Shown piece by piece: positions 18,369-26,851 of a stretch of 64,000 nt of DNA. Position 1 is the first letter of the stretch. The number at the start of each line of letters is the position of its first letter. Both the position numbers and the translations under genes were made by a program. The DNA is taken from assembly GCA_031556375.1 (NCBI GenBank), contig JAVBTA010000006.1, forward strand, positions 1-64,000, in the 5' to 3' direction. Below the pieces are notes generated by a model. That model saw only the letters and a program-made list of their open reading frames with translations, was not told where the DNA came from and did no database searches. Source of the DNA: BNXB01 sp031556375. Its GTDB lineage: Bacteria > Bacteroidota > Bacteroidia > Bacteroidales > Azobacteroidaceae.

Positions 18369-19934
18369 ATGAAACGAAAATTATTAATATTCGTAACCGC
18401 CCTCTCTATATCTGTTTTATCATATGGTCAAGGCGAAACAGATGCGTTTAGAAATTCTAAAACAGAACTTTCGGGTTCTGCTCGTGGAATGGGCATGGCA
18501 GGAGCTTTTGGAGCTCTTGGTGGAGATATTACGGGTACTGCCGCTAATCCGGCAGGAGTGGCTGTATATCGTTCGTCAGAAGTGATGACTACGATGAATT
18601 TTTCATCAAATAATGTAAAAACGAATTTTCAGGGTACTTCATTATCCGATAGTAAATTTAAGTTTAACTTCGATAATATTGCCTATACAGGTTATTTTCC
18701 ATTGGGTAATGAAACTGTTTCCAGTATTAATTTCGGATTTGCGTATAATCGTCTTAAAAATTTTGATCGGGATTATAGTTCTTATGGTCGGGATATGAAG
18801 ACTTCATTATCTCAGTTTATAGCGGAGGATGCCAGTCGATATTCCGATGATATTTTGCTGACGAAACCAGGTTATGACCCGTATAGAGGGGAAGCTCCAT
18901 GGATTGATGTATTGGGACGCCAGGGACTTTTGATACAGCCTGTTGCCGGGGGCTATGATTCTTATTTGTTGCCGGGGGAGACTATTGATCCGGAATTGGA
19001 AGTGAGTGAAAGAGGTTCTATTGAAACATACGATTTTACTGCCGGAACTAATTTTTCGGAAAAATTGTACTTGGGAATAACTTTTTCTTTGACAGATATA
19101 AATTATTCCGTATCGTCTCTATACCGGGAATTTTATGGAACAATAGGAAATGACGGATTTGATTTGAAAAATAGTCTTACAGAGGATGGTGCTGGTTATC
19201 AGGTATCTGTTGGAGCAATATTCAAGCCCGTTGATGCGTTAAGGATCGGTCTGGCATACCATTCGCCGACATGGTACAATATGACTCGTAGCTTTAAAGC
19301 ATATACCGAAGCATACTATGAGGCAGATGGAATAGTTAAGAATGCTGAAGCTCCCAATGAAGATCCTTATGCTGTTTACGATTATAAATTGCAAACACCT
19401 CAACGTTGGACAGCCAGTATTGCGGGTGTTATAGGAACAAAGGCAATTGTCAGTTTGGATTATGAACTAACTGATTATACAGCAATGGATATGGCTGAAA
19501 CTGATGGATATAGTGAAGAGTATGACAAAACTGGCAATTATTTTATCAATCAGGATTTCAGAAAAGCATCAACTGTGAGAGTGGGTGCTGAATATCGTGT
19601 AACTCCACAATTATCTATTCGGGCAGGATATGCCTGGGTGCAGAGTCCGTTTACTACAAATATTGGAGATAAAGGAGCAATACTTGCTAAAAATGCTACA
19701 ATTGCTCATTATACCGTTGATGGAGATGCCAGTTACATTACTTGTGGCTTAGGCTATAAGTTTACGAAGAACTTCTATCTGGATGCCGCTTTTGTTTACC
19801 GTTCACAGACAGATGATTTGTATTATTTCCCAAAATATTATACACCCGAGGATGGATTGTTAGTAAACTCAACTCCGGCTAAGTTTGAAAATAAGACATA
19901 TAAAGGACTTTTGACATTAGGGTATAAATTCTAA
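18369..19934 (+). CDS. Outer membrane transport protein, OMPP1/FadL/TodX-like
   Basis: A 521-residue barrel protein with signal peptide (LLIFVTALSISVLSYGQ). The mature N-terminus SARGMGMAGAFGALGGD...ANPAGVAVY is the hallmark of FadL/PorV-like 14-strand barrels in Bacteroidota, often labelled hemin receptor without proof. The C-terminus ends in a typical aromatic strand (GLLTLGYKF). It probably transports hydrophobic compounds or acts as an envelope assembly partner; substrate unknown. It is followed by a strong terminator at 19964, making a two-gene operon with the repeat protein. Confidence 0.82.
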   Translation: MKRKLLIFVTALSISVLSYGQGETDAFRNSKTELSGSARGMGMAGAFGALGGDITGTAANPAGVAVYRSSEVMTTMNFSSNNVKTNFQGTSLSDSKFKFNFDNIAYTGYFPLGNETVSSINFGFAYNRLKNFDRDYSSYGRDMKTSLSQFIAEDASRYSDDILLTKPGYDPYRGEAPWIDVLGRQGLLIQPVAGGYDSYLLPGETIDPELEVSERGSIETYDFTAGTNFSEKLYLGITFSLTDINYSVSSLYREFYGTIGNDGFDLKNSLTEDGAGYQVSVGAIFKPVDALRIGLAYHSPTWYNMTRSFKAYTEAYYEADGIVKNAEAPNEDPYAVYDYKLQTPQRWTASIAGVIGTKAIVSLDYELTDYTAMDMAETDGYSEEYDKTGNYFINQDFRKASTVRVGAEYRVTPQLSIRAGYAWVQSPFTTNIGDKGAILAKNATIAHYTVDGDASYITCGLGYKFTKNFYLDAAFVYRSQTDDLYYFPKYYTPEDGLLVNSTPAKFENKTYKGLLTLGYKF

Positions 19935-19963
19935 GGAGCTCACGATTAATAGACATATGTTCA

Positions 19964-20001
19964 AATAAGCCATCTTTTCAATAAGATGGCTTATTTTTTT
20001 G
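19964..20001 (+). terminator. Rho-independent terminator
   Basis: Perfect 13-bp stem (arms 19964-19976 and 19983-19995) with a 6-nt loop, followed by an unbroken T-run. It ends the repeat-protein/FadL-like operon 29 nt after the stop. Confidence 0.85.
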
Positions 20002-20099
20002 AAAGAATAGTGCGATTTTTCTAAAAATGGATGCTTTGTCCTTAAAATCTCTTGTTTTGTTTAATAATCCCCGGAAAATTGTAAATAAATCTTTATTTG

Positions 20100-20132
20100 T
20101 TTGGATTGATAAGTTTTTCTGCATTATCTTTG
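20100..20132 (+). promoter_or_regulatory. Promoter of the ECF sigma factor gene
   Basis: TTTG at 20100-20103, 21-nt spacer, TATCTTTG at 20125-20132: both elements of the Bacteroidota housekeeping promoter at acceptable spacing. The start codon is 86 nt further on, giving a moderately long 5' leader. The remainder of 20002-20218 holds no gene. Confidence 0.7.
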
Positions 20133-20218
20133 TGTCATTAAAATTATTTAGTGTTTTACCCTTTAAAGCAAGATTGCCTATAGCATAACATTACTCAATA
20201 ATCGTAAAATAAAAAGTA

Positions 20219-20812
20219 ATGACAAATTTAAGAAAGATGACCGACGAGGAGTTGGTCGTTGCTTATGCTGAAGGCAATAATTCCGCTTTTGACATTCTGT
20301 TGAACCGTCATAGAACAAATGTCTATTCATACATTTATTTTATCGTTCGTAATCGTGAGTTGGCAGAAGATATCTTCCAGGAAACTTTCGTTAAGGCTAT
20401 TATAACTATTAAGCAAGGAAGGTATACTGAAAACGGAAAGTTCCGTGCCTGGATCAGCCGTATAGCTCATAATCTGATCATTGATAACTTCCGTCAGGAA
20501 AAGAATGAACAGACTGTTTCCAATGATGATTGTGAAGTCGATTTGTTCAATAACTCCAAATTGTCGGATGGAACCATTGAAGATATGATGGTAAAGGAAC
20601 AAATTCTTTCAGATGTGAAGAGATTGATTGAATATCTTCCCGATAATCAGAAGGAAGTATTAGTTCTTCGTTACTATCAGGATTTGAGTTTCAAGGAAAT
20701 CGCGGATATTACAGGAGTGAGTATTAATACCGCTTTGGGCCGTATGCGCTATGCTATTTTGAATATGCGTAGAATGGCTGAAGAAAAAAATATGATCCTG
20801 ACTCACGATTAA
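20219..20812 (+). CDS. RNA polymerase sigma factor, ECF-like
   Basis: Sigma-70 family factor of 197 residues. Region 2 (about 20-95) contains the core-binding RNRELAEDIFQETFVKA and the GKFRAWISRIAHNLIIDNFRQ segment; region 4 (about 135-190) contains LPDNQKEVLVLRYYQDLSFKEIADITGVSINTALGRMRYA with a clear helix-turn-helix. Region 3 and region 1.1 are absent, as in ECF factors. No membrane anti-sigma gene follows; instead a 59-residue protein lies 70 nt downstream. Its own promoter is of the housekeeping type, so autoregulation is not indicated. Confidence 0.93.
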   Translation: MTNLRKMTDEELVVAYAEGNNSAFDILLNRHRTNVYSYIYFIVRNRELAEDIFQETFVKAIITIKQGRYTENGKFRAWISRIAHNLIIDNFRQEKNEQTVSNDDCEVDLFNNSKLSDGTIEDMMVKEQILSDVKRLIEYLPDNQKEVLVLRYYQDLSFKEIADITGVSINTALGRMRYAILNMRRMAEEKNMILTHD

Positions 20813-20882
20813 TTTCATGTAGATACACAATATATTGTTCTGTTTGGCGTTTTTTAATTAGAACTAAAAAAAATAAGCGCCT

Positions 20883-21062
20883 ATGAGTAGAATCTCTACA
20901 CCCGAAGAATGGAAAGATTATTGTGATGCTATGAAGAGAGAGAAAGTACATATTTGTAAAGAGCCTCGTAAGCAGACTATGGCTGTAGTGATGCAGTTCG
21001 CAAGGTCTTACCATGTAGAAAAACAATTACCTGCGAGTATGTCAGGCTATGTGTTGAATTGA
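20883..21062 (+). CDS. Small protein downstream of ECF sigma factor
   Basis: A 59-residue ORF starting ATG at 20883 and ending TGA at 21062. The predicted protein (SRISTPEEWKDYCDAMKRE at the N-terminus) is hydrophilic, helical in appearance, has cysteines at 14 and 25, and has no signal peptide or membrane segment. It follows the sigma factor by 70 nt on the same strand and is closed by the terminator-like repeat at 21081, so it probably shares the transcript. I do not recognise the family. A regulatory partner of the sigma factor is possible but is only a guess from position. Confidence 0.6.
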   Translation: MSRISTPEEWKDYCDAMKREKVHICKEPRKQTMAVVMQFARSYHVEKQLPASMSGYVLN

Positions 21063-21080
21063 ATTTCCCACAGAAATAAT

Positions 21081-21157
21081 AAAAACGCACGTCATTTCGA
21101 CTGTAAGGAAAAATCTTATCAGATTTCTCGCGATTCTCGGAATGACGTGCGTTTTTT
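21081..21157. repeat. GTCATT palindromic repeat, long form; terminator
   Basis: Outer arms 21081-21098 and 21140-21157 form an 18-bp stem with one mismatch position near its top; an inner 6-bp hairpin (AAATCT 21111-21116, AGATTT 21121-21126) gives a branched structure. A T-run follows on the plus strand and an A-run precedes, so it can terminate in both directions between the small ORF and the convergent nagB. It shares the GTCATTTCGACTG core with the copy at 4118. Confidence 0.65.
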
Positions 21158-21182
21158 TCGTTTTTATATCTGTCGAAATATC

Positions 21183-21992
21183 TTAAAGCAGAGTATTCGG
21201 ATTCAGGTTGTCCTTTTCTATGTCTTTGAAATATTTGTACGTTGCTACCTTTAGTTCGTCGGTTGCCATTTCATCGCAGACGATAATTCCTTTTTCATGT
21301 AATTGTAATGCCGTGATTGTCCACATTTGATTTACGGATCCTTCTACGGCTTGTGCCATTGCCCGGGCTTTATTGTGACCATTCACCATAATTAATACTT
21401 CTTTGGCATCCAGGATAGTGCCTACGCCCACAGTGACAGCAGTCTTAGGTACTTTGTTGATGTCGTTGTCAAAGAATCTTGAGTTGGCGATGATGGTATC
21501 CGTAGTCAATGTTTTTATACGGGTACGGGAAGATAGTGAAGAACCCGGTTCGTTGAATGCGATATGTCCATCGGGACCGATACCTCCTAGAAATAGGTCT
21601 ACACCACCAAGAAGTCTCATTTTAGCTTCATATTTTTCGCATTCCTCTTTTAAATCGGGAGCGTTTCCATTCAGGATATTTACATGTTCCGGTTTGATAT
21701 CTACGTGATTGAAGAAGTTATTCCACATGAAACTATAATAGCTCTCAGGGTGTCCTTCAGGTAATCCGACATACTCGTCCATATTAAAAGTGATAACATG
21801 TTCGAATGATACTTTCTTTTGTTTGTTGAGTTCGATCAAGCATTTGTACATTCCTAGCGGGGAAGATCCTGTAGGTAAGCCTAATACGAAAGGCTTCAGT
21901 GCATTTGGTCTTGCTTCATTTATTTTAGACGCAACATAATTAGCTGCCCATTGAGACAACATTCCGTAGTCCGGTTGAATAATTAATCGCAT
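21183..21992 (-). CDS. nagB: Glucosamine-6-phosphate deaminase
   Basis: Converts glucosamine-6-phosphate to fructose-6-phosphate and ammonia, feeding amino-sugar carbon into glycolysis. The 269 residues match the family length. Visible are LGLPTGSSPLGMYKCLI near residue 40, FNMDEYVGLP near 70, and the active-site stretch GGIGPDGHIAFNEPGSSLSSRTR near 136-158 with catalytic Asp/His/Glu residues. It is divergent from a ROK-family sugar kinase, with overlapping promoter regions, which suggests a shared role in sugar or amino-sugar use. Confidence 0.96.
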   Translation of the reverse strand: MRLIIQPDYGMLSQWAANYVASKINEARPNALKPFVLGLPTGSSPLGMYKCLIELNKQKKVSFEHVITFNMDEYVGLPEGHPESYYSFMWNNFFNHVDIKPEHVNILNGNAPDLKEECEKYEAKMRLLGGVDLFLGGIGPDGHIAFNEPGSSLSSRTRIKTLTTDTIIANSRFFDNDINKVPKTAVTVGVGTILDAKEVLIMVNGHNKARAMAQAVEGSVNQMWTITALQLHEKGIIVCDEMATDELKVATYKYFKDIEKDNLNPNTLL

Positions 21993-22022
21993 AATCAGAG
22001 AATTTAATTTGGTTTTAAATTA

Positions 22023-22070
22023 CAAATCTATGGAAAATATTTGAATAATGGATAAGACTTCTTACTTTTG
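22023..22070. promoter_or_regulatory. Divergent nagB / ROK kinase promoters
   Basis: Plus strand: TTTG at 22040-22043, 19-nt spacer, TACTTTTG at 22063-22070, a good full promoter for the ROK gene. Minus strand: TAGATTTG at 22030-22023, 31 nt before the nagB start. The two promoters lie back to back within 48 nt, so a single bound regulator could affect both. Confidence 0.65.
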
Positions 22071-22103
22071 CAATTATTCATTCATCTTAAAAACTTTAAT
22101 AAC

Positions 22104-23063
22104 ATGAGTAAACAATATGTGATTGGTATTGATATGGGTGGTACCAATACAGTGATTGGTATTGTGAATGCCAGGGGTGAAATTTTGCATGAGAGTAAGA
22201 TTAAAACCTCAGCTTATAAAACAGGAGAATCCTACGCGGAAGCGCTTTCTGAAGCTGTAAATAAATTGGTAGAAGTGTCAGGATTGAGAGACCAGATTAA
22301 AGGAATAGGTATTGGAGCCCCTAATGGAAATTATTTGACAGGTACAATAGAAAAAGCTGCAAATATAGAGTGGGCAAAGGGTATTATTGTTCCTTTAGCT
22401 CAGATGGTTGCCGATCAAACGGGGTTTCCTTGTAAATTGACAAACGATGCAAATGCGGCAGCTATCGGCGAAATGGCTTATGGAGCGGCTAAGGGTATGA
22501 AAGATTTTATTGTAATTACTCTTGGAACAGGAGTTGGTAGCGGAATTGTTGCCGGTGGGCAATTGATTGTCGGTCACGATGGTTTGGCCGGCGAACTTGG
22601 ACATATTATATCTGTCAGAAATAATGGTCGTCTTTGCGGTTGTGGTCGTTCCGGTTGTCTGGAAACTTATACTTCTGCCAGTGGGGTTGCCCGTTCAGCC
22701 CTTGAATTCTTATCAATCAAAGACATTCCCAGCTCTTTGAGGAAGATAAATGACCGTCCGATAACATCAGAAGATGTTTTTAATGCGGCTGAAGATGGAG
22801 ACGAGCTAGCAATTGAAATATTTGAATATACCGGTAAAATTTTAGGAGAAGCTTTTGCTGATTTTATTACATTTTCAAGTCCTGAAGCAATCATATTGTT
22901 CGGAGGTTTGGCCGGTTCCTGGAAATATTTGAAAGAACCTATTCAAAAATCACTCGATGATAATGTCCTGAATGTATATAAAGGGAAAACAAGAATTCTG
23001 CTTTCTGAGCTAAAAGGAGCTGAAGCTGCTATTTTAGGCGCCAGTGCTTTGGCTTGGGAATGA
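22104..23063 (+). CDS. ROK-family sugar kinase (glucokinase-like)
   Basis: Cytoplasmic ATP-dependent sugar kinase, 319 residues from ATG 22104; a longer reading from 22068 would start inside the promoter and is rejected. It has the N-terminal phosphate-binding GIDMGGTNTVIGI, LTNDANAAAIGE near 120, the ROK signature with GHDGLAGELGHI near 160 and the zinc-binding CGCGRSGCLET near 182. It has no N-terminal helix-turn-helix, so it is a kinase, not a NagC-type repressor. Glucose or N-acetylmannosamine/glucosamine are possible substrates; the nagB neighbour slightly favours amino sugars. Confidence 0.9.
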   Translation: MSKQYVIGIDMGGTNTVIGIVNARGEILHESKIKTSAYKTGESYAEALSEAVNKLVEVSGLRDQIKGIGIGAPNGNYLTGTIEKAANIEWAKGIIVPLAQMVADQTGFPCKLTNDANAAAIGEMAYGAAKGMKDFIVITLGTGVGSGIVAGGQLIVGHDGLAGELGHIISVRNNGRLCGCGRSGCLETYTSASGVARSALEFLSIKDIPSSLRKINDRPITSEDVFNAAEDGDELAIEIFEYTGKILGEAFADFITFSSPEAIILFGGLAGSWKYLKEPIQKSLDDNVLNVYKGKTRILLSELKGAEAAILGASALAWE

Positions 23064-23107
23064 TAGATTTGTTTTCAAGATATATTTTTTGAAGAAGCAA
23101 ATATTAG

Positions 23108-23144
23108 AACGAATAGATAGTTTATGCTGTCTGTTCGTTTTTTT
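23108..23144 (+). terminator. Rho-independent terminator after ROK kinase
   Basis: 13-bp stem with two G-U type pairs (arms 23108-23120 and 23127-23139), 6-nt loop, followed by a T-run to 23144. It reaches the stop codon of the convergent XRE gene. Confidence 0.75.
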
Positions 23145-23376
23145 ATTCCGGTAAACCGTCAAAGAAATCAACTAAACTAATTGAAAAATAATCACAAATG
23201 TCTTGTAAGGTACTAATAGTTATATTTACTTTCCCAAGTTCAATCCTTGCTATGTGTATATCAGTATCTATATAAAAAATCTCCTGGGAGATATTTTTTA
23301 CTTCTCTTAGTTGTTTTATCCTATTAGCTATCCTGTTAAGTAATATTTGGTTACATCTGTATCTATGTTGTCTCAT
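23143..23376 (-). CDS. XRE-family transcriptional regulator (small)
   Basis: A 77-residue single-domain HTH_3 protein: helices around RIANRIKQLREVKNISQE, then the recognition helix region TDIHIARIELGKVNITISTLQDICDYF and a final helix ending SLVDFFDGLPE. No sensor domain. It is divergent from the SusC/SusD operon, with 213 bp between start codons and a palindrome in that gap, so it may control the operon; this is inferred from layout. No toxin gene adjoins it. Confidence 0.85.
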   Translation of the reverse strand: MRQHRYRCNQILLNRIANRIKQLREVKNISQEIFYIDTDIHIARIELGKVNITISTLQDICDYFSISLVDFFDGLPE

Positions 23377-23414
23377 TTTTGATTACAAAAATGTTATATA
23401 TTGTTGAATTTTTC

Positions 23415-23456
23415 ACTGACATATTTGTCAGTTTGTTGGATTTATTTATATCTTTG
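23415..23456 (+). promoter_or_regulatory. SusC promoter with overlapping palindromic operator
   Basis: TTTG at 23424-23427, 21-nt spacer and TATCTTTG at 23449-23456 form a promoter 133 nt before the SusC start. The -33 box lies inside a perfect 7-bp inverted repeat (ACTGACA 23415-23421, TGTCAGT 23426-23432, 4-nt spacer). A small dimeric XRE protein could bind such a site and block polymerase; the neighbouring gene at 23143 is the natural candidate. Confidence 0.6.
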
Positions 23457-23589
23457 CGTATGTTAAAAAAGTGCAAAAAAAATAAAAATAACCAAAATTT
23501 CGGAGTTGATCTGATTGAACTTATTAAGTATAAGTATATAAAATGATTACTTTTTTATAGAATTATTAATTAAATGTAACAAAAATGTT

Positions 23590-26500
23590 ATGAAAAAACG
23601 ACATTTGGAATTAAAATCTCTTAGCGAGAACTGGCACGAATTGTTGTTGCGGACAGTTTTCTTGTCATTGTTATTCCTTTTTTTAGGAATTAATGCTGTA
23701 TTTGCTCAGACGAATACAGTCACAGTTTTTGTCCGGGATAATGGAGGGGAACCTCTTCCTGGAGTAAGTGTAGTGGTAAAAGGAACTTCACGTGGAATCT
23801 CAACTAATATTGAAGGAAAGAATACCATTCAGGTGAATCCTAATGAAACATTGGTTTTTTCATACCTTGGGTATAAAACAGTTGAGCAACTGGTGGGAGA
23901 TCAGAAAAACATAGATATTACTATGCAGGATGATGCTCAGATGTTGGATGAAATAGTCATTGTTGGCTTTGGCGGACAGAAAAAAGCTAATTTGACCGGA
24001 GCTGTAAGTACCGTTAAGATGGATGATGTACTTGGTTCTCGTCCTATAAGTTCAACAGCACAGGCGTTAACAGGTGCTATTCCCGGGCTTACAGTGACTA
24101 CTACTACCGGAGAACCTGGAGGATCATCAACATTGAATGTCCGAGGTACGGGAAAAATTGTTTATGATGGCAATACGGGAACTTGGGTAGGTTCGAATCC
24201 GACGCCATTAATTCTTGTGGATAACGTTCCTATCTCGGATTTATCCATGATCAATCCGAATGATATAGAGAATGTGACAGTATTGAAAGATGCTGCAGCT
24301 TCTGCTATTCATGGCGCCCGGGCTGCTTTTGGAGTAGTATTGGTTACAACTAAAAAAGGAGGAAAAGAACAAAAACCCACAATTAGTTATTCTAATAATT
24401 TTTCATTTAGCTCTCCTCTTGAACTGGCTAAGAAAACATCGACTTTAGGGAGTGTAAATGGTTGGCTTGCAGCCGGAAAAATTTCATCTCCTATTGGTGG
24501 TGGACAGGACCTGGCGACATGGAAGACACTCATTGAAGATTATAATTCTAATCCGGGAAGCTATCCGGATGGTTATAAGGTTGTTGGAGGTGTTAGATAT
24601 GACTTGGAAGACCACGATGCTTATGATGAATTCCTGGATAATTCCGGATTTCAGCAGGCTCATAATTTGTCGGTATCCGGTGGCTCCCAACGTTCAAACT
24701 ATCGTTTATCATTCGGCTATACAGATGAAGATGGAGTTATAGTTAGTGATAAAGATACTTATAATCGTTATAATACATCTTTGATGGCAGGTAGTGATGT
24801 TACTGACTGGTTAAATGTGCAAGGAGAAGTAATGTATAGCCAGTCAAATAAATCGATGCCATATTCCAGTACGAGTTATTGGGGAAAAGCATCAGGCTTG
24901 TTACCGTCCAGTCCGATTGGCTATTCGGATTATATCGGAGGACAACTGTTGCCGGTGTTGACTCCTGCTAATATTGTTAAGTTGGTTGATACTGAAAATA
25001 CGCGTACTGATGATCTTCGTCTTGTTGGCCGGATGACATTATCTCCATTTAAAGGGTTTAAAGCTGTGGCAGAGTTTACCTATACCACTGATAGAGAGAA
25101 CAAAACCTCTTATGATAAAAAAGTGACAATGGCGGATGCTGATAAATGGGCTCTCGCATACACTACAAATTCAGATAAATTTGCTAAAACCAATAGCTTC
25201 ACGGATCATACAGCATTGAATATCTATGGTTCTTATAATAAAGCTTTTGGTTCACATGATCTGACATTTATGGCCGGATTCAATCAGGAATATGATTATT
25301 ATGAGTATTTGACAGCAGCCAATACGGATATGATCAATGCCGAATTACCTTCGATCAAACAGGGGACAGGGACTATTACATCTAACGACTTATATCAGGA
25401 ATATGCGGTGCGTGGGGCTTTCTATCGCGTTAATTATGACTATCAGGGTAAATATCTGCTTGAGGCTAATGGCCGTTATGATGGCTCTTCCCGTTTTCCT
25501 AAAGATACTCGTTTCGGATTTTTTCCTTCTTTTTCCGGAGGATGGCGTATCTCAGAAGAGTCTTTTCTCGAGAGTTCCCGTAATTGGCTTTCTAATCTGA
25601 AACTGAGAGCAGGTTGGGGTAATATTGGTAATCAAAATGTAGATAAGTACAGTTACATTGCAGAAATGACATCCGGATATGCCTACTGGGCAAATGGAGA
25701 TGGAACACGATACCGTTCTTTATCTGTACCTGGTTTGGTAAGTTCAACATTGACATGGGAAACAGTACAAACTTTGGATGTCGGAGTGGATGTCGGATTA
25801 TTTAATAATCGTTTGAGTGCTGTATTTGACTGGTATGATCGTAAAACATTGGATATGTTGGCCCCAGGGATGGATTTGCCTTCAGTTGTTGGAGCTAGTG
25901 CTCCTAACCAAAATAGTGCCGATCTGAAAACACTTGGATGGGAAATAGAACTGAAATGGAGAGATAAAATAGGTAATGTGAATTATCATATTGGATTTAA
26001 TATGTTTGATTCTCAAACAGAAGTTACGAAGTTTGATGATAATGACGCTAAATTACTTTTCCATACCAATGGCAATAACAACATGTATGTTGGTAAAAAA
26101 ATTGGTGAAATTTGGGGACTGGTAACAGACAGATATTATACTGCCGATGATTTTGATGTTAACGGAAAATTAAAACCTGGAGTTCCGGGAATTAAGAATC
26201 AAACCTGGCATTATCCGGGAGATGTCCTATATAAGAGCTTAGATGGAGATGATGTGATTACTACAGATAAACAAAACGGACAGACTTTTGATAAACCCGG
26301 TGATTACAAGGTAATCGGAAATACGACTCCAAGATATAATTATGGTATTATGGGTGGAGTAGAATGGAATAATTTTGATTTTAGTTTCTTCTTACAAGGT
26401 GTTGGAAAACGTGATCTTTGGGTATCTAATGCTATTACCCGTCCATTTGATTTGTATGAATTCCAGGCATTGTATGAAGAATCGGCTGATTTCTGGACTC

Positions 26501-26826
26501 CGGATAATCTGAATGCCAAGTATCCTCGTTTTTATGATAATTCGCGGAACTATACAAGTTATAACTATCAAACTCAGAGCAAATATTTGCAGGATGCATC
26601 ATTCTTGCGTATTAAAAATATTACTTTCGGATATTCAATACCTCAAAATATCCTGAAAAAAATAAATATTTCCAGATTGAGGGTATTTGCCAGTGGTGAA
26701 AACCTTTACACCTTCAAGCATACACCTCGGGGATGGGAACCTGATCTTACTGCAAAGAATAATGTCAGTACTATGCAGTATCCATTTATGAGGATGTTCT
26801 CTTTTGGTATTAATCTTTCGTTTTAA
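23590..26826 (+). CDS. SusC/RagA-family TonB-dependent transporter
   Basis: Outer membrane TonB-dependent transporter of 1078 residues that works with a SusD lipoprotein to import large nutrients. A long N-terminus precedes the signal peptide core (VFLSLLFLFLGINAVFAQ, about 22-39). Next come a carboxypeptidase-regulatory-like beta domain (about 43-115, with GEPLPGVSVVVKGTSRGIS), a TonB box region LDEIVIVGFG near 120, the plug with LILVDNVPI and VLKDAAASAIHGARAAFGVVLVTTKK, and the barrel ending MFSFGINLSF. No SusE/F, glycosidase, protease or sigma/anti-sigma pair adjoins it, so the substrate cannot be inferred. It overlaps none of its neighbours; SusD starts 25 nt later. Confidence 0.95.
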   Translation: MKKRHLELKSLSENWHELLLRTVFLSLLFLFLGINAVFAQTNTVTVFVRDNGGEPLPGVSVVVKGTSRGISTNIEGKNTIQVNPNETLVFSYLGYKTVEQLVGDQKNIDITMQDDAQMLDEIVIVGFGGQKKANLTGAVSTVKMDDVLGSRPISSTAQALTGAIPGLTVTTTTGEPGGSSTLNVRGTGKIVYDGNTGTWVGSNPTPLILVDNVPISDLSMINPNDIENVTVLKDAAASAIHGARAAFGVVLVTTKKGGKEQKPTISYSNNFSFSSPLELAKKTSTLGSVNGWLAAGKISSPIGGGQDLATWKTLIEDYNSNPGSYPDGYKVVGGVRYDLEDHDAYDEFLDNSGFQQAHNLSVSGGSQRSNYRLSFGYTDEDGVIVSDKDTYNRYNTSLMAGSDVTDWLNVQGEVMYSQSNKSMPYSSTSYWGKASGLLPSSPIGYSDYIGGQLLPVLTPANIVKLVDTENTRTDDLRLVGRMTLSPFKGFKAVAEFTYTTDRENKTSYDKKVTMADADKWALAYTTNSDKFAKTNSFTDHTALNIYGSYNKAFGSHDLTFMAGFNQEYDYYEYLTAANTDMINAELPSIKQGTGTITSNDLYQEYAVRGAFYRVNYDYQGKYLLEANGRYDGSSRFPKDTRFGFFPSFSGGWRISEESFLESSRNWLSNLKLRAGWGNIGNQNVDKYSYIAEMTSGYAYWANGDGTRYRSLSVPGLVSSTLTWETVQTLDVGVDVGLFNNRLSAVFDWYDRKTLDMLAPGMDLPSVVGASAPNQNSADLKTLGWEIELKWRDKIGNVNYHIGFNMFDSQTEVTKFDDNDAKLLFHTNGNNNMYVGKKIGEIWGLVTDRYYTADDFDVNGKLKPGVPGIKNQTWHYPGDVLYKSLDGDDVITTDKQNGQTFDKPGDYKVIGNTTPRYNYGIMGGVEWNNFDFSFFLQGVGKRDLWVSNAITRPFDLYEFQALYEESADFWTPDNLNAKYPRFYDNSRNYTSYNYQTQSKYLQDASFLRIKNITFGYSIPQNILKKINISRLRVFASGENLYTFKHTPRGWEPDLTAKNNVSTMQYPFMRMFSFGINLSF

Positions 26827-26851
26827 TTGTTAATTGAAAAATAGTAATATT

